Shown: piece after piece, positions 7,673 through 17,334 of the stretch | Numbering within the stretch: position 1 is the first letter of the stretch | Layout: each line of letters opens with the position of its first letter | Source: Microvirga sp. Mcv34 | GTDB taxonomy: Bacteria > Pseudomonadota > Alphaproteobacteria > Rhizobiales > Beijerinckiaceae | Reading direction: 5' to 3' | NCBI RefSeq assembly: GCF_024519725.1 | Contig: NZ_JALJRK010000016.1 | Location: 32,477-96,476 of the forward strand | Length of the DNA stretch: 64,000 nucleotides | Notes under the pieces: model-generated | Seen by the model: the letters and a program-made list of their open reading frames with translations, nothing else | Told to the model about the DNA's origin: nothing | Databases searched by the model: none | Translations under genes and position numbers: made by a program

Positions 7673-8911
7673 ATGACGGCAACGGGTCCCGATCGAGGGA
7701 GTTCCCTTTTGCCCCTTGCGGAGGGTAGAAGGGCGAAACCGTTTCATCTGGATTGTTCCTTGTCTTCCTTGTCCCAGCCTGACGTTCGGGGCCGCAAGCT
7801 CGTCTTCGTGATCACCGAGGACTGGTTCTTCGCCTCCCACTTTCTGCCCATGGCCAGGGCCGCGCGCGAGCTGGGCCTCGACGTCACGGTCGTGACCCGC
7901 GTACGCTCGCACCGGGACGTGATCGAGGCCACGGGCGCCAAGGTGATCCCGCTCGAAGCCGAGCGTCGTAGCCTGAATCCCATAGCGGCGGGCTATGCCG
8001 CCGGGCAGCTGGCGGCGATCCTGAAAGGCGAGAAGGCGGACCTCGTTCATTGCATCGCCCTTAAGGGAATCCTGGTTGGAGGCTTTGCCGCCGCCATGGC
8101 GGGCATCCCCCGCCGGGTCTATGCGCTGACCGGCTCCGGTTTCCTGGGCGCGCGCAAGGACATGGTCGCGCGCCTGTCGCAGCGCGCCGTGCGCCTGCTC
8201 GTGCGTGGCTTGGAGACGAACAAGACCCGCTACGTTTTCGAGAACACGGACGACCCTAGGCTTCTCGGCCTCGACCCGGCCAGCGATCGGGTGACGATCC
8301 TCGGCGGCGCCGGCATCGATCCGGATCTTCTCAGGCCGAGCCCCCTGCCCCCGTGCCTACCGCTCAAGGTCGCCCTGGTGGCCCGCATGCTCTGGTCCAA
8401 GGGAATCGACGTAGCCGTGGAGGCCGTGCAAACCGCAAGGGCGCAGGGCGCGGCCGTCGAGCTGTCTCTCTACGGCGCCCCCGATCCCTCCAATCCGAAG
8501 GCGATCCCGGAGGAGACCCTGAAAACGTGGAGCGCCGATCCCGGGATCTCCTGGTATGGGGCGACCAGGGACGTGGGCGCCGTCTGGCGCGAGCACCATG
8601 TCGCGTGCCTGCCCTCGCGCGGCGGCGAGGGCCTGCCTCGGACGCTGCTGGAAGCCGCCGCCTGCGGCCGCGCCATCGTCACCACGGACGTTCCGGGATG
8701 CCGCACCCTGGTGCGGGACGGCATCGAGGGCCTCCTCGTCCCTCCCGGGGATGCGACGGGCCTCGCCGCAGCGCTCGTCGCCCTGTCGCGCGAGCCCGAA
8801 CGCGTGGCGCGCATGGGAGAGGCCGCCCGCGCCCGGGTTCTCAACGGTTTTACCGAGCGGGACGTCATCGAGAGCGTCAAACGGCTCTACCGCTCCATGC
8901 TGGCGTCATGA
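7673..8911 (+). CDS. Glycosyltransferase, GT4-like (GT-B fold)
   Basis: About 412 residues. The N-terminal half begins at RKLVFVITEDWFFASHFLP and continues with the GT-B acceptor domain and a Rossmann-like segment (LVHCIALKGILVGGFAAA). The C-terminal half has the GT4 donor-binding motif: VARMLWSKGIDVAVEA and PSRGGEGLPRTLLEAAACGR, where the E-x7-E pair binds the nucleotide sugar. It resembles enzymes that build surface polysaccharide. The start is uncertain: the ATG at 7673 has no ribosome site and the first ~40 residues lack family similarity, so a TTG near 7760-7770 could be used instead. The stop overlaps the next gene's ATG (ATGA). Confidence 0.85.
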   Translation: MTATGPDRGSSLLPLAEGRRAKPFHLDCSLSSLSQPDVRGRKLVFVITEDWFFASHFLPMARAARELGLDVTVVTRVRSHRDVIEATGAKVIPLEAERRSLNPIAAGYAAGQLAAILKGEKADLVHCIALKGILVGGFAAAMAGIPRRVYALTGSGFLGARKDMVARLSQRAVRLLVRGLETNKTRYVFENTDDPRLLGLDPASDRVTILGGAGIDPDLLRPSPLPPCLPLKVALVARMLWSKGIDVAVEAVQTARAQGAAVELSLYGAPDPSNPKAIPEETLKTWSADPGISWYGATRDVGAVWREHHVACLPSRGGEGLPRTLLEAAACGRAIVTTDVPGCRTLVRDGIEGLLVPPGDATGLAAALVALSREPERVARMGEAARARVLNGFTERDVIESVKRLYRSMLAS

Positions 8912-9558
8912 TTTCCGATCCCGTGGCCTTCATCCGGTCCGAAACCCGCCTTCGCCCCGTGCCCCATGCGCCGGAAATCTCCCTGCATGTGGCCGACGAA
9001 GCGACGGAGCTTTGGCAGAAAACCGAGGAGGAGCTGGGCGAGATCGGTCTGCCGCCTCCTTTCTGGGCCTTCGCCTGGGCGGGCGGGCAGGCGCTCGCCC
9101 GCTACATCCTCGATCATCCGGAAACGGTACACGGACGGCGCGTGCTGGATTTCGCCTCGGGTTCGGGGCTCGTCGCCATCGCGGCCATGAAGGCGGGCGC
9201 CGCCGAGGTCACCGCCTGCGACATCGATTCCTTCGCCATTGCGGCCATGGGCCTCAATGCCGCGGCCAACGGCGTTTCCATCACCCCGCTTCAGGAGGAC
9301 ATCGTCGGTCGGGACGGAGGCTGGGATACGGTGCTGGCCGGCGATATCTGCTACGAGCGCGATCTCGCCGAGCGTGTCATCCAATGGCTGTTCTCCTTGA
9401 GCGAGAGGGGCGCCACGGTGCTGATCGGCGACCCGGGACGCAGTTATCTGCCCAAGGACCGGCTGGAGATTCTCGCCGCCTACGAGGTTCCGGTGACTCG
9501 CACCCTCGAAGACGCTGACATCAAGAAATCCAACGTCTGGCGCTTCCGGCAACCCTGA
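8908..9558 (+). CDS. ETFB lysine methyltransferase-like enzyme (METTL20 family)
   Basis: A 216-residue class I SAM methyltransferase. The SAM motif is LDFASGSGLVAIAAMKAGA at about residues 77-95, the acidic motif is TACDID, and the catalytic-site segment is AGDICYERDLAE. Together with PPPFWAFAWAGGQALARY, the IGDPGR motif and the C-terminal SNVWRF this matches, block by block, the mitochondrial METTL20/ETFBKMT family, whose bacterial members methylate lysines of the electron-transfer flavoprotein beta subunit. It is often mis-annotated as a nicotinamide N-methyltransferase or PrmA-like protein. The start overlaps the glycosyltransferase stop by 4 bases (ATGA), so the pair is translationally coupled. 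The assignment rests on remembered motifs; substrate is inferred. Confidence 0.82.
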   Translation: MISDPVAFIRSETRLRPVPHAPEISLHVADEATELWQKTEEELGEIGLPPPFWAFAWAGGQALARYILDHPETVHGRRVLDFASGSGLVAIAAMKAGAAEVTACDIDSFAIAAMGLNAAANGVSITPLQEDIVGRDGGWDTVLAGDICYERDLAERVIQWLFSLSERGATVLIGDPGRSYLPKDRLEILAAYEVPVTRTLEDADIKKSNVWRFRQP

Positions 9559-9668
9559 TCGGCCGCCAGAGGGCCGATCTCGTCGCCGGGCGGTCCTCGA
9601 AGGGGCCCTTCCGGTCCGCTGCTCCAGGCCGCGCTTGACGAAGAGGGCTTTTGGCATCAGCTAAACGG

Positions 9669-9687
9669 CGGCAGCCCGGAGCTGCCG
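9669..9687 (+). other. Hairpin just upstream of ispG
   Basis: CGGCAGC (9669-9675) and GCTGCCG (9681-9687) form a 7-bp GC-rich stem with loop CCGGA, 14 bases before the ispG start. No T-run follows, so it is not a normal terminator for the methyltransferase gene. It would sit in the ispG leader and could influence initiation; this is inference. Confidence 0.35.
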
Positions 9688-9701
9688 TCGTGGATTGCAG
9701 C

Positions 9702-10988
9702 ATGTCCCTCACCTCGTCTCCCGAGACCTCCTCCGCTCCTGAGAGCCTCGCCGGTCCCGCCCCGCGCCACCGCACGGTGGGCGTGCGCGTGGGCTCCGTC
9801 ATGGTCGGAGGCGGCGCGCCGATCGTCGTTCAGTCGATGACCAACACCGATACGGCGGACGTGGACGCGACCGTGAAGCAGGTCGCCGCCCTCGCCCAAA
9901 CGGGATCGGAGATCGTGCGCATCACCGTGGACCGGGACGAGGCCGCCGCCGCGGTGCCGAAGATCCGCGAGAGGCTCGACCGGCTCGGGATCGACGTGCC
10001 GCTTGTCGGCGACTTCCACTATATCGGCCACCAGCTTCTCGCCGACCATCCCGCCTGCGCCGAGGCGCTGGCCAAGTACCGAATCAATCCCGGCAATGTG
10101 GGCTTCAAGGAGAAGAAGGACCGGCAGTTCGGGGCCATCGTCGAGCAGGCGATCCGCTACGGCAAGGCGGTGCGCATCGGGGCCAATTGGGGGTCGCTCG
10201 ACCAGGAACTGCTGACCCATCTCATGAACGACAACGCGGCCTCGGCGAACCCTCGCGACATGCGCTGGGTCACCCGCGAGGCCATGATCCAGTCCGCCCT
10301 GCTCTCCGCCGCCCGTGCGGAGGAGATCGGACTGGGGAAGGACCGCATCATCCTGTCGGCGAAGGTTTCGGCCGTGCAGGACCTGATCGCCGTCTACCAG
10401 GATCTCGCCCGCCGGTCCGATTACGCGATTCACCTCGGCCTCACCGAGGCCGGCATGGGGACCAAGGGCATCGTGGCCTCGTCGGCCGCCATGGGGATCC
10501 TGCTCCAGCAGGGCATCGGCGACACGATTCGTTACTCCCTGACCCCGGAACCGGGCGGAGACCGGACCGTAGAGGTCAAGACGGCCCAGGAACTGCTCCA
10601 GACCATGGGCTTCCGCACCTTCGTACCGCTCGTCGCCGCCTGCCCGGGCTGCGGACGCACCACCTCGTCGGTGTTCCAGGAACTGGCGCGGGACATCCAG
10701 AACTGGATCTCCACCTCCATGCCCGAGTGGCGCCGGACCTATCCCGGCGTCGAGAACCTGAACGTGGCCGTAATGGGCTGCATCGTGAACGGGCCGGGCG
10801 AGTCGAAGCACGCCCATATCGGCATTTCGCTCCCCGGCACCGGCGAGCAGCCCGCCGCCCCGGTCTTCATCGACGGCCGCAAGGCCATGACCCTGCGCGG
10901 CCCGACCCTGGCCCAGGACTTCCAAAAAATCGTTCTCGGCTACATTGAGAAGAACTACGGCCAGCCTGGGCGCGATGCTGCCGAATGA
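9702..10988 (+). CDS. ispG: 4-hydroxy-3-methylbut-2-enyl-diphosphate synthase (flavodoxin/ferredoxin)
   Basis: A 428-residue 4Fe-4S enzyme of the MEP isoprenoid pathway that converts MEcPP to HMBPP. The N-terminal TIM-barrel domain starts at [22 protein letters not shown]; the C-terminal cluster domain holds the three Cys ligands in [11 protein letters not shown] and [11 protein letters not shown]. Length agrees with alphaproteobacterial single-domain-pair IspG. Start placed at the ATG 9702 because upstream residues show no family similarity; its ribosome site is weak. An unlinked prenyl synthase gene at 15.5-16.4 kb acts later in the same pathway. Confidence 0.97.
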   Translation: MSLTSSPETSSAPESLAGPAPRHRTVGVRVGSVMVGGGAPIVVQSMTNTDTADVDATVKQVAALAQTGSEIVRITVDRDEAAAAVPKIRERLDRLGIDVPLVGDFHYIGHQLLADHPACAEALAKYRINPGNVGFKEKKDRQFGAIVEQAIRYGKAVRIGANWGSLDQELLTHLMNDNAASANPRDMRWVTREAMIQSALLSAARAEEIGLGKDRIILSAKVSAVQDLIAVYQDLARRSDYAIHLGLTEAGMGTKGIVASSAAMGILLQQGIGDTIRYSLTPEPGGDRTVEVKTAQELLQTMGFRTFVPLVAACPGCGRTTSSVFQELARDIQNWISTSMPEWRRTYPGVENLNVAVMGCIVNGPGESKHAHIGISLPGTGEQPAAPVFIDGRKAMTLRGPTLAQDFQKIVLGYIEKNYGQPGRDAAE

Positions 10989-11186
10989 AGCGGCAACCGT
11001 GGCCATGGAACCTCTGGCGAAATTCCGTTTTTAAGCTAAGGCGCGATGTGCTAGAGAGCGCGCCGCGACGGCAATGACGGCCGCTGCGCTCTTTGGAAAA
11101 TGGGGCGGAGACCAAGCCGCCCTTCGTCGTTTGCAGGGTGTTTCAACAAGGGCCGTCTGCGGGCACGTCCGCGAAGAAAAGCACAT

Positions 11187-13133
11187 ATGGCAGAACAGCA
11201 CGCCGTTGCCCCGGGACATGCCGATTCCGCAGCCCCCGAGGCCACCTTACCGGACAGCCACTCAAAGGCGAGTTTCTGGACCCTGACCCTGGGCGCCATC
11301 GGCGTCGTTTACGGGGATATCGGCACCAGCCCTCTCTACGCCATGCGTGAAACCGTTATGGCAGCTACCGGCGGCCACCATGGAACGCCAGTCCCCCTCA
11401 CCCGCGAACTGGTGATCAGCATCCTTTCACTCCTGCTATGGGCGCTGATCCTCACGGTTTCCGTCAAGTACGTGGGCCTGCTGCTGCGGGCCGACAACAA
11501 GGGCGAGGGCGGTTCGCTGACCCTAGTCGCCCTGGCGCAGCGCGCACTCGGGCGGCGTAGCCTGCCGGTGCTCATGATGGGCATGGCGGGAGCAGCCCTG
11601 TTCTATGGCGATGCCGCCATCACGCCGGCAATCTCGGTGCTGTCGGCCCTCGAAGGCCTCAAGCTCGTCGCGCCTTCCTTCGATGCCTATGTCCTGCCCG
11701 GCGCCCTGGTCATCCTTATCGCCCTGTTCACTGTACAAAGCCGCGGCACCGGCAAAGTGGCGGCCTTCTTCGGCCCGCTCACGCTCCTGTGGTTCATCTC
11801 CATGGCGGGCCTCGGCCTGATCCATATCGCCGACGACTGGGAAGTGCTGCTGGCCTTCAATCCCTATCACGGCGTGTCGTTCCTCCTGACGCATCCGGGT
11901 ACCGCCTTCGCCATCCTCGGCAGCGTCTGCCTGGCCGTGACCGGAGCCGAGGCGCTCTATGCGGATCTCGGCCATTTCGGCCGCAACCCGATCCGCGTGG
12001 CCTGGGGTACCGTCGTCTTCCCGGCGCTGGCGCTGAACTATCTCGGCCAGGGCGCCCTCGTCCTGTCGAATCCCGAAGCCATCACCAACCCCTTCTTCCT
12101 ACTGGCCCCGCCCTGGCTGCTCCTGCCTCTCGTGATCCTCGCGACACTCGCGACCATCGTGGCGAGCCAAGCCGTGATCACCGGCGCCTATTCCCTGACC
12201 CGGCAGGCCGTTCAGCTCGGCCTGCTGCCGCGCCTGGAGGTTCGCTTCACCTCGGAAACGCACCAGGGGCAGATCTACCTGCCGCGGGTGAACTGGCTTC
12301 TCCTGGCCGCCGTCGTCGGCCTCGTGCTGCTCTTCGGCTCCTCGAGCAGCCTCGCCAGCGCCTACGGCATCGCGGTCTTCGGCACCATGGTGGTCACCAC
12401 CCTGCTCGCCTGCCTGGTGATGAGCCGGAGCTGGGGCTGGGGTCCGGTGAAGACCGGGCTCATCATGATCCCCCTGTTGCTGATCGACCTGACCTTCCTG
12501 TCTTCGAACCTAGTCAAGCTTCTCGACGGCGGCTATGTACCCCTGATCATCGCGGGCGTCTTCTTCGTGGTCATGTGGACCTGGGTGAAGGGAACCCGGA
12601 TCCTGTTCGAGAAGACCCGCAAGATCGACGTGCCGTTCCTCGAACTGGTGCAGATGCTGGAGAAGAGCCCGCCGCACCGGGTGAAGGGCACGGCCGTGTT
12701 CCTGACCAGCGACCCGGACACGGCGCCCGCCGCCCTCCTTCACAACCTCAAGCACAACAAGGTGCTGCACGAAAAGAACGTGATCCTCACGGTCAACAGT
12801 GCGGACGTTCCCCGGGTCGAGGACGAGGACCGCGTGGCCCTCGAGCATGTGGGCGATTCGTTTTGGCGTATCCGCCTGAGCTACGGCTACATGGAGACGC
12901 CCAATATCCCGCGCGGCCTCGCGATCCTGCGCAAGCAGGGCTTCAAGTTCGACATCATGGCGACGTCGTTCTTCCTGTCCCGCCGCTCGATCCGCCCCGC
13001 CAGCCAGTCGGGCATGCCGCTCTGGCAGGACAAGCTCTTCATCAGCCTGGCGAAATCGGCAAGCGACGCCACGGACTTCTTCCAGATCCCCACCGGGCGC
13101 GTGGTGGAGGTCGGCACGCAGGTGACTGTATAG
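11187..13133 (+). CDS. kup: Low-affinity K+ uptake protein (KUP family)
   Basis: A 648-residue potassium/proton symporter with about twelve transmembrane helices. The family signature [17 protein letters not shown] lies at residues 35-52, followed by [10 protein letters not shown] (the loop after helix III) and [17 protein letters not shown] cytosolic C-terminal domain of about 190 residues follows the last helix, including the typical [12 protein letters not shown] and the IPRGL segments. The ATG at 11187 gives a normal N-terminus with about 30 polar residues before the first helix. The gene stands alone, 198 bases after ispG. Many Hyphomicrobiales carry two or more kup copies; the number here cannot be seen. 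Confidence 0.96.
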   Translation: MAEQHAVAPGHADSAAPEATLPDSHSKASFWTLTLGAIGVVYGDIGTSPLYAMRETVMAATGGHHGTPVPLTRELVISILSLLLWALILTVSVKYVGLLLRADNKGEGGSLTLVALAQRALGRRSLPVLMMGMAGAALFYGDAAITPAISVLSALEGLKLVAPSFDAYVLPGALVILIALFTVQSRGTGKVAAFFGPLTLLWFISMAGLGLIHIADDWEVLLAFNPYHGVSFLLTHPGTAFAILGSVCLAVTGAEALYADLGHFGRNPIRVAWGTVVFPALALNYLGQGALVLSNPEAITNPFFLLAPPWLLLPLVILATLATIVASQAVITGAYSLTRQAVQLGLLPRLEVRFTSETHQGQIYLPRVNWLLLAAVVGLVLLFGSSSSLASAYGIAVFGTMVVTTLLACLVMSRSWGWGPVKTGLIMIPLLLIDLTFLSSNLVKLLDGGYVPLIIAGVFFVVMWTWVKGTRILFEKTRKIDVPFLELVQMLEKSPPHRVKGTAVFLTSDPDTAPAALLHNLKHNKVLHEKNVILTVNSADVPRVEDEDRVALEHVGDSFWRIRLSYGYMETPNIPRGLAILRKQGFKFDIMATSFFLSRRSIRPASQSGMPLWQDKLFISLAKSASDATDFFQIPTGRVVEVGTQVTV

Positions 13134-13176
13134 GCCTGTTGCCCTTGGGATCGGGCGGTGTCAGTCTGGTCGGTCC

Positions 13177-13734
13177 ATGACCGACGCCATCGCCGACATC
13201 GCCCTCGTTCGCCCGAGCCTGGACTGGCTCCCCCTCTACGCCGATGCCCTCGCGCGGGGCTGGTCGCCCAACACGGACCAGGACGTCAGCCGCGATCAGC
13301 TTCGCCAATTCCGGCGCAACCCCGAGCGCTTCCTGCGCGACCTCTACCACAGCCCCATGGTGCTGCTGCCGGACGGGCGCGAGGTTCCGCGTCTCCCGGC
13401 GCACGATTTCTGGATCGGCGACGGGGATTTCTGCGGCCGCATCGGCTTTCGCTTCCAGCGCGGCACGGAGGACCTGCCGGTCGCCCTCTACGGCCATATC
13501 GGCTACACCGTCGTGCCCTGGAAGCAGCGGCGCGGCTATGCCACGCAGGCGCTCCGCATGATCCTGCCGGTCTGCCGCTCGGAAGGCTTCTCGCGGGTGC
13601 TGATCACCTGCGACGACGACAACGAGGCGTCGCGGAAGGTCATCCTCGCCAATGGCGGCGTGCCAGCAGGCTCCCTCCCGCATAACCGCCGCCCCGGTCA
13701 CGCCAAGCTGAAGTTCTGGGTGCCGACGGGCTGA
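13177..13734 (+). CDS. GNAT-family N-acetyltransferase
   Basis: A 185-residue acetyltransferase. The acetyl-CoA binding motif A is VVPWKQRRGYATQALRMIL (about residues 112-130, R/Q-x-x-G-x-A), followed by the beta strand VLITCDDDNEASRKVILANGG that corresponds to motif B. The N-terminal half (SPNTDQDVSRDQLRQF, LPAHDFWIGDGDFCGRIGFR) is like uncharacterised GNATs that act on small molecules or peptides. Substrate unknown. It starts 43 bases after the kup stop in the same direction and may be cotranscribed, with no functional connection evident. Confidence 0.85.
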   Translation: MTDAIADIALVRPSLDWLPLYADALARGWSPNTDQDVSRDQLRQFRRNPERFLRDLYHSPMVLLPDGREVPRLPAHDFWIGDGDFCGRIGFRFQRGTEDLPVALYGHIGYTVVPWKQRRGYATQALRMILPVCRSEGFSRVLITCDDDNEASRKVILANGGVPAGSLPHNRRPGHAKLKFWVPTG

Positions 13735-13800
13735 GCCTGAGCCCCGCCCGCTCCCGGCTGCGGAGTCGAGACGACCCCGCGGCCCCTCTCGCTTGCCGGT

Positions 13801-14871
13801 TCAGACGATGAAGAAATCGTTATAGGTCAGCGCCTGCGCCCCCGCCATGACGGCGAATTGGACCGGCGCGAAGGCCGTCCCAATGCCGTCGGCATCGTAG
13901 GAGAGCGATCCCGTCGTATTGTCGTAGATGATCCTGTCGTTGGCATCGGCGGCGGCCGTTCCGACATGGAAGGCATCCTCCGTCAGGGCGCCCTTCGGCA
14001 GCGCCGCGAAGATGGCACTGTCCAGCTGGATCTTATCGGTCCCGGGGGTGTAGCCCCGAACGGTGTCGACGTTGTCGCTGCCCGGGGCGGTGTTGAAGAG
14101 GAAGGTATCGGCACCGCTGCCGCCAGTCAGCACGTCGTTGCCGAGACCGCCGTTGAGGATGTCGCGGCCGGTGCCTCCGGAAAGGCTGTCATTGCCGATC
14201 CCTCCGTCGAGACGATCGTTCCCCCGACCGCCGATCACCGTGTCGTTGCCGCTTTCGCCGAACAGCCGGTCGTTGCCCGATCCGCCGTCGAGCCGATCGT
14301 TCCCTGCCCCGCCGAAGATGCGGTCGTTGCCGCCGAGCCCAGGCAGGAAGTCGGCATCGGCCGTGCCTCTGATCGTATTGCTGCGGTCATTCGCAATCGT
14401 GAGCCATTGCCCCCGGATCGCGCCTTCCGGAGAACCCGACGTCGTGGCGTCCGTATAGAAGGGTGCATCGACTCCGGGAATACTCAGGTTGAGGATGCTG
14501 GCGAACCCCACGATCCAGACGCTGGCCGGATCCGCCGGATCCCAAGCGCCGCTCAAGGTCCAGGATCCGTCGCTATTGGGGGTGATCTGCAGACTGGGGT
14601 CCTGGTCGGGATTGATCTGACCGAAAACGAGCTCGCCGACATAGCCTGCCGTAGCGAAATGGAAATGGAAGCCCGTGACGTCGTCACTGGGATCGGCCGT
14701 CTGAGGCCCGGTGCCCGTCACGGCCCCGAAATCGAGTCCCTTCACATTGAACGTGTAGGCGGCCGTGACGGCAATGCTGTCGTAGACGATCGTCCCGACG
14801 GCTGTCGCTGGCGAGTTCGTCGACGGCACGACTTGACTTCCGGTCATGTTTACACGGAACGCTGTGGCCAT
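13801..14871 (-). CDS. CHRD-domain RTX protein, probable type I secretion substrate
   Basis: A 356-residue protein without an N-terminal signal peptide. Residues 1-155 form a CHRD domain (TAFRVNMTGSQVVPSTNSPA, then FHFHFATAG and IRGQW near its end). Residues about 170-250 hold eight or nine RTX nonapeptides of the form GGxGNDxLx that bind calcium in a beta-roll; the last is GGSGADTFLF, the usual M10-type C-terminal start. The final segment, ending YNDFFIV, resembles the uncleaved type I secretion signal. The CHRD domain is common in secreted bacterial RTX proteins of unknown role. A GGGAGGAA ribosome site precedes the ATG. The secretion ABC gene at the left edge is a candidate exporter, 13 kb away. 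Confidence 0.9.
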   Translation of the reverse strand: MATAFRVNMTGSQVVPSTNSPATAVGTIVYDSIAVTAAYTFNVKGLDFGAVTGTGPQTADPSDDVTGFHFHFATAGYVGELVFGQINPDQDPSLQITPNSDGSWTLSGAWDPADPASVWIVGFASILNLSIPGVDAPFYTDATTSGSPEGAIRGQWLTIANDRSNTIRGTADADFLPGLGGNDRIFGGAGNDRLDGGSGNDRLFGESGNDTVIGGRGNDRLDGGIGNDSLSGGTGRDILNGGLGNDVLTGGSGADTFLFNTAPGSDNVDTVRGYTPGTDKIQLDSAIFAALPKGALTEDAFHVGTAAADANDRIIYDNTTGSLSYDADGIGTAFAPVQFAVMAGAQALTYNDFFIV

Positions 14872-15470
14872 CTATTCCTCCCGTGATCCAAGCCCCCGGG
14901 TAAGAAGCCCTGCCATCGGCTCCGGTCGACACGCCTTGTCGACCATCGGATGCTCTTCGTGACTGCATCATGCGTTGATGCCGGGCTGACAAAAGCTTGA
15001 ACCAAATCGGACGATTTTTACAGGTTCAATGAGCCCCGCAGCTTTCGGGTTACGCCTTCATCGCATGTAACCGGGTAGCGCTATTTTGAGACCCAAATCC
15101 GTAGGATTCCGGCTGCGTCCATGGGCCGGAACGGCTTTGTCCGGAACGTTCGGTGATCACGCTCCGCGAGCGGAAGTCGCTCATTGCACAAGCGATTTTT
15201 GTAGATCCAACGATTTCATGGCGCCTCTCGCATGCCTGGGCAGCCCCCGCGACCCCCGGGAGAGGCCTGCGGCCCCGTCGCGTCCATGATGTCTGTTGCG
15301 AAGGCAACGCTTTCAGCGGGCGAATGCGTGATTATCCATAATAGTACAATGGCTTAGCTTCCATCGGACGCGTGACGGATTTCTGCACGCGAACGACGCG
15401 ATGGATGATGGGCGAATCCCGTTGCCACCGGATTCACCGAGAGGAAACCTCGTAAAACGGGATGTCAGAC
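14872..15470. other. 599-base intergenic region without a supported gene
   Basis: The region holds the promoter of the CHRD-RTX gene and the 3' flank of the prenyl synthase gene. It contains a short hairpin GTTGC-GAAG-GCAAC near 15296-15309, two CCGGAACG copies near 15125-15150, and AT-rich patches at 15000-15020 and 15330-15350. Possible small reading frames lack ribosome sites and any recognisable pattern. A small RNA here cannot be excluded. Confidence 0.5.
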
Positions 15471-16397
15471 TCAGACCTGCCGCTCGACCACGAAGCGCAC
15501 GGCTTCCCGCAACGTCTGGGCTTGCGGGCCGAACCCGTCGAGAGCGCCCTCAGCCTGCTCCACGAGCTGTCGGCACTCGCGCTGGGCGCCTTCCATCCCG
15601 AGCAGGTCCACGAGGGTGGCCTTGCCCTTCTCCTGGTCCTTGCCCGTGCGTTTTCCGAGAGCTTCCGGGGTGGCCTCCCGGTCGAGAATATCGTCCGCGA
15701 CCTGGAAGGCGGCGCCGAGCGCCCGTCCGTATGCGACGAGCTTTTCGCGCGCCCGCGCATCGGCCTGTCCCAGGATCGCGCCCGCCTCCACCGAGAAGGT
15801 GAGGATCGCGCCGGTCTTCATCATCTGGAGCAGCCGCACATCGGCCTCGCCCATGGTGACGGTCCCGTAGCGCCCCTCCGCGGTCAGGTCGAGAAGCTGC
15901 CCTCCGACCATGCCGCCCAGCCCCGATGCGCGCGCGAGGCCGAGCACGAGGTCGGAACGAATGCCCGCATCCACGGCCGTCGCCGGATCGGCGAGGACCT
16001 CGAAGGCGAGGGTCTGCAGGGCGTCGCCCACCAGGATGGCGGTCGCCTCGTCATAGGCCTTATGCACGGTCGGACGCCCCCGGCGCAGGTCGTCGTCGTC
16101 CATGGACGGCAGATCATCATGCACCAGGGAATAGCAATGCAGGAGCTCGACCGCGCAGCCCGCCCTGAGCGCCCCCTGCCCTTGCACTCCGAGGAGGCGC
16201 GCCGCCTCGATGGTCAGGAAGGGGCGCAGGCGCTTGCCGCCTCCGAGGACCGCGTGACGCATGGCGGCCATGAGGCGGGGCGGGCGGGCAAGCTCGCCCG
16301 GAGCGGCTTTGTCTGATAGCAAGGCTTCGAGACTTGCTTCGACAACCTTCGCGGCGTCGGAGAGCCGTGTGGTGAAAGAGCTGGTGGATGGCGTCAT
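15471..16397 (-). CDS. ispA: Polyprenyl diphosphate synthase, farnesyl diphosphate synthase type
   Basis: A 308-residue all-helical prenyltransferase that condenses IPP with DMAPP/GPP. The first Asp-rich motif is DDLPSMDDDDLRRG (about residues 100-113), the second is FQVADDILD; GGGKRLRPF binds IPP. The residues before the first motif (LLHCYSLVHDD) and the two-residue insertion (DDxxxxD) fit the short-chain FPPS/GGPPS class of proteobacteria, so farnesyl diphosphate is the most likely product, with geranylgeranyl diphosphate as the alternative. The ATG at 16397 gives a normal family N-terminus. It faces mtgA divergently across about 100 bases. No dxs follows, unlike the common ispA-dxs arrangement. 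Confidence 0.92.
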   Translation of the reverse strand: MTPSTSSFTTRLSDAAKVVEASLEALLSDKAAPGELARPPRLMAAMRHAVLGGGKRLRPFLTIEAARLLGVQGQGALRAGCAVELLHCYSLVHDDLPSMDDDDLRRGRPTVHKAYDEATAILVGDALQTLAFEVLADPATAVDAGIRSDLVLGLARASGLGGMVGGQLLDLTAEGRYGTVTMGEADVRLLQMMKTGAILTFSVEAGAILGQADARAREKLVAYGRALGAAFQVADDILDREATPEALGKRTGKDQEKGKATLVDLLGMEGAQRECRQLVEQAEGALDGFGPQAQTLREAVRFVVERQV

Positions 16398-16500
16398 GAT
16401 GAGCCTGGATTCGGATGGAGCCGCCGCTCCACCCGAGGGGAGCGTTGATGAACGAGCGAGGCCGAGATGGACGCTGCGGTCGGGGCGGCCGCGGACGCCG

Positions 16501-17187
16501 ATGACGGTCGCCCGCTTTATCCGCCGACTCGTCCGGATCGGCCTTGGTCTCATTCTCTTATGGGTCGGGGTGGTCTTTTGGCTAGGCCTTTTGTACTGGA
16601 CCGTGCCGCCGGTCTCGACCCTGATGCTCGGCCGCTGGCTCACCCTGCAGCCCGTCGAGAGAACCTATGTAGCTCTGGACGAGATCTCGCCGAACCTGCC
16701 ACTCGCCGTCATGACGTCCGAGGACAGCCGCTTCTGCGAGCATGGCGGGGTGGACTGGGACGCGCTCTGGGACGTGGTGGAGGCCGCCGACGGAGACGGC
16801 CCGTCCCGTGGCGCCTCGACCATTCCCATGCAGGTGGCGAAGAACCTCTTCCTGTGGCCGAGCCGTTCCTATCTCCGCAAGGGGCTGGAGATCCCGGTGG
16901 CCCTCTATCTCGACCTGATCTGGTCGAAGCGGAAGATGATGGAGGTCTATCTCAACGTGGCCGAATGGGGCGACGGCGTCTTCGGAGCCGAGGCGGCCGC
17001 CCAGAAGTATTTCCGCAAGCCCGCCAGGAACCTGACCCGCCAGGAGGCCGCCCTGCTGGCGCGGGCCCTGCCCAACCCCCTGGTGCGCAATCCGGCCCGG
17101 CCGCGGCCCGGTCACCGGGCCCTGGCGGGCCAGCTCCAGTCGCGCATGGCACGGGCCGCGCCCTTCAGCGACTGCCTCAGGCCCTAA
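16501..17187 (+). CDS. mtgA: Monofunctional peptidoglycan glycosyltransferase
   Basis: A 228-residue GT51 enzyme that polymerises lipid II into glycan strands in the periplasm. One N-terminal membrane anchor (IGLGLILLWVGVVFWLGLLY) is followed by the catalytic domain: the Glu motif TSEDSRFCEHGGVDWDAL, GASTIPMQVAKNLFLW, RKGLEIPVALYLD and KRKMMEVYLNVAEWGDGVFG. There is no transpeptidase domain. I prefer the ATG at 16501 because it leaves a short basic tail before the anchor; in-frame ATGs at 16396 and 16399 would add a low-complexity leader that overlaps the ispA start. Neighbour ispA makes the prenyl units from which the undecaprenyl carrier is made. Confidence 0.93.
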   Translation: MTVARFIRRLVRIGLGLILLWVGVVFWLGLLYWTVPPVSTLMLGRWLTLQPVERTYVALDEISPNLPLAVMTSEDSRFCEHGGVDWDALWDVVEAADGDGPSRGASTIPMQVAKNLFLWPSRSYLRKGLEIPVALYLDLIWSKRKMMEVYLNVAEWGDGVFGAEAAAQKYFRKPARNLTRQEAALLARALPNPLVRNPARPRPGHRALAGQLQSRMARAAPFSDCLRP

Positions 17188-17204
17188 CCCCTGCGGCAAT
17201 GAAA

Positions 17205-17227
17205 AACCCTCGGAATGCGTCGAGGGG
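17205..17227 (+). terminator. Possible weak terminator after mtgA
   Basis: CCCTCG and CGAGGG pair around GAATGCGT shortly after the mtgA stop. Only a short AT stretch follows instead of a T-run, so intrinsic termination here is doubtful. Confidence 0.3.
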
Positions 17228-17334
17228 CTAGATATTTCCCCAAAGACCTTGTATGAGGCGCAACCTCATCAAGTTTGAGATGTGAGCGTTCCCCGGTTGA
17301 GCGGGCGCTCCGCTATTTTAACCGGAGACGAGAT

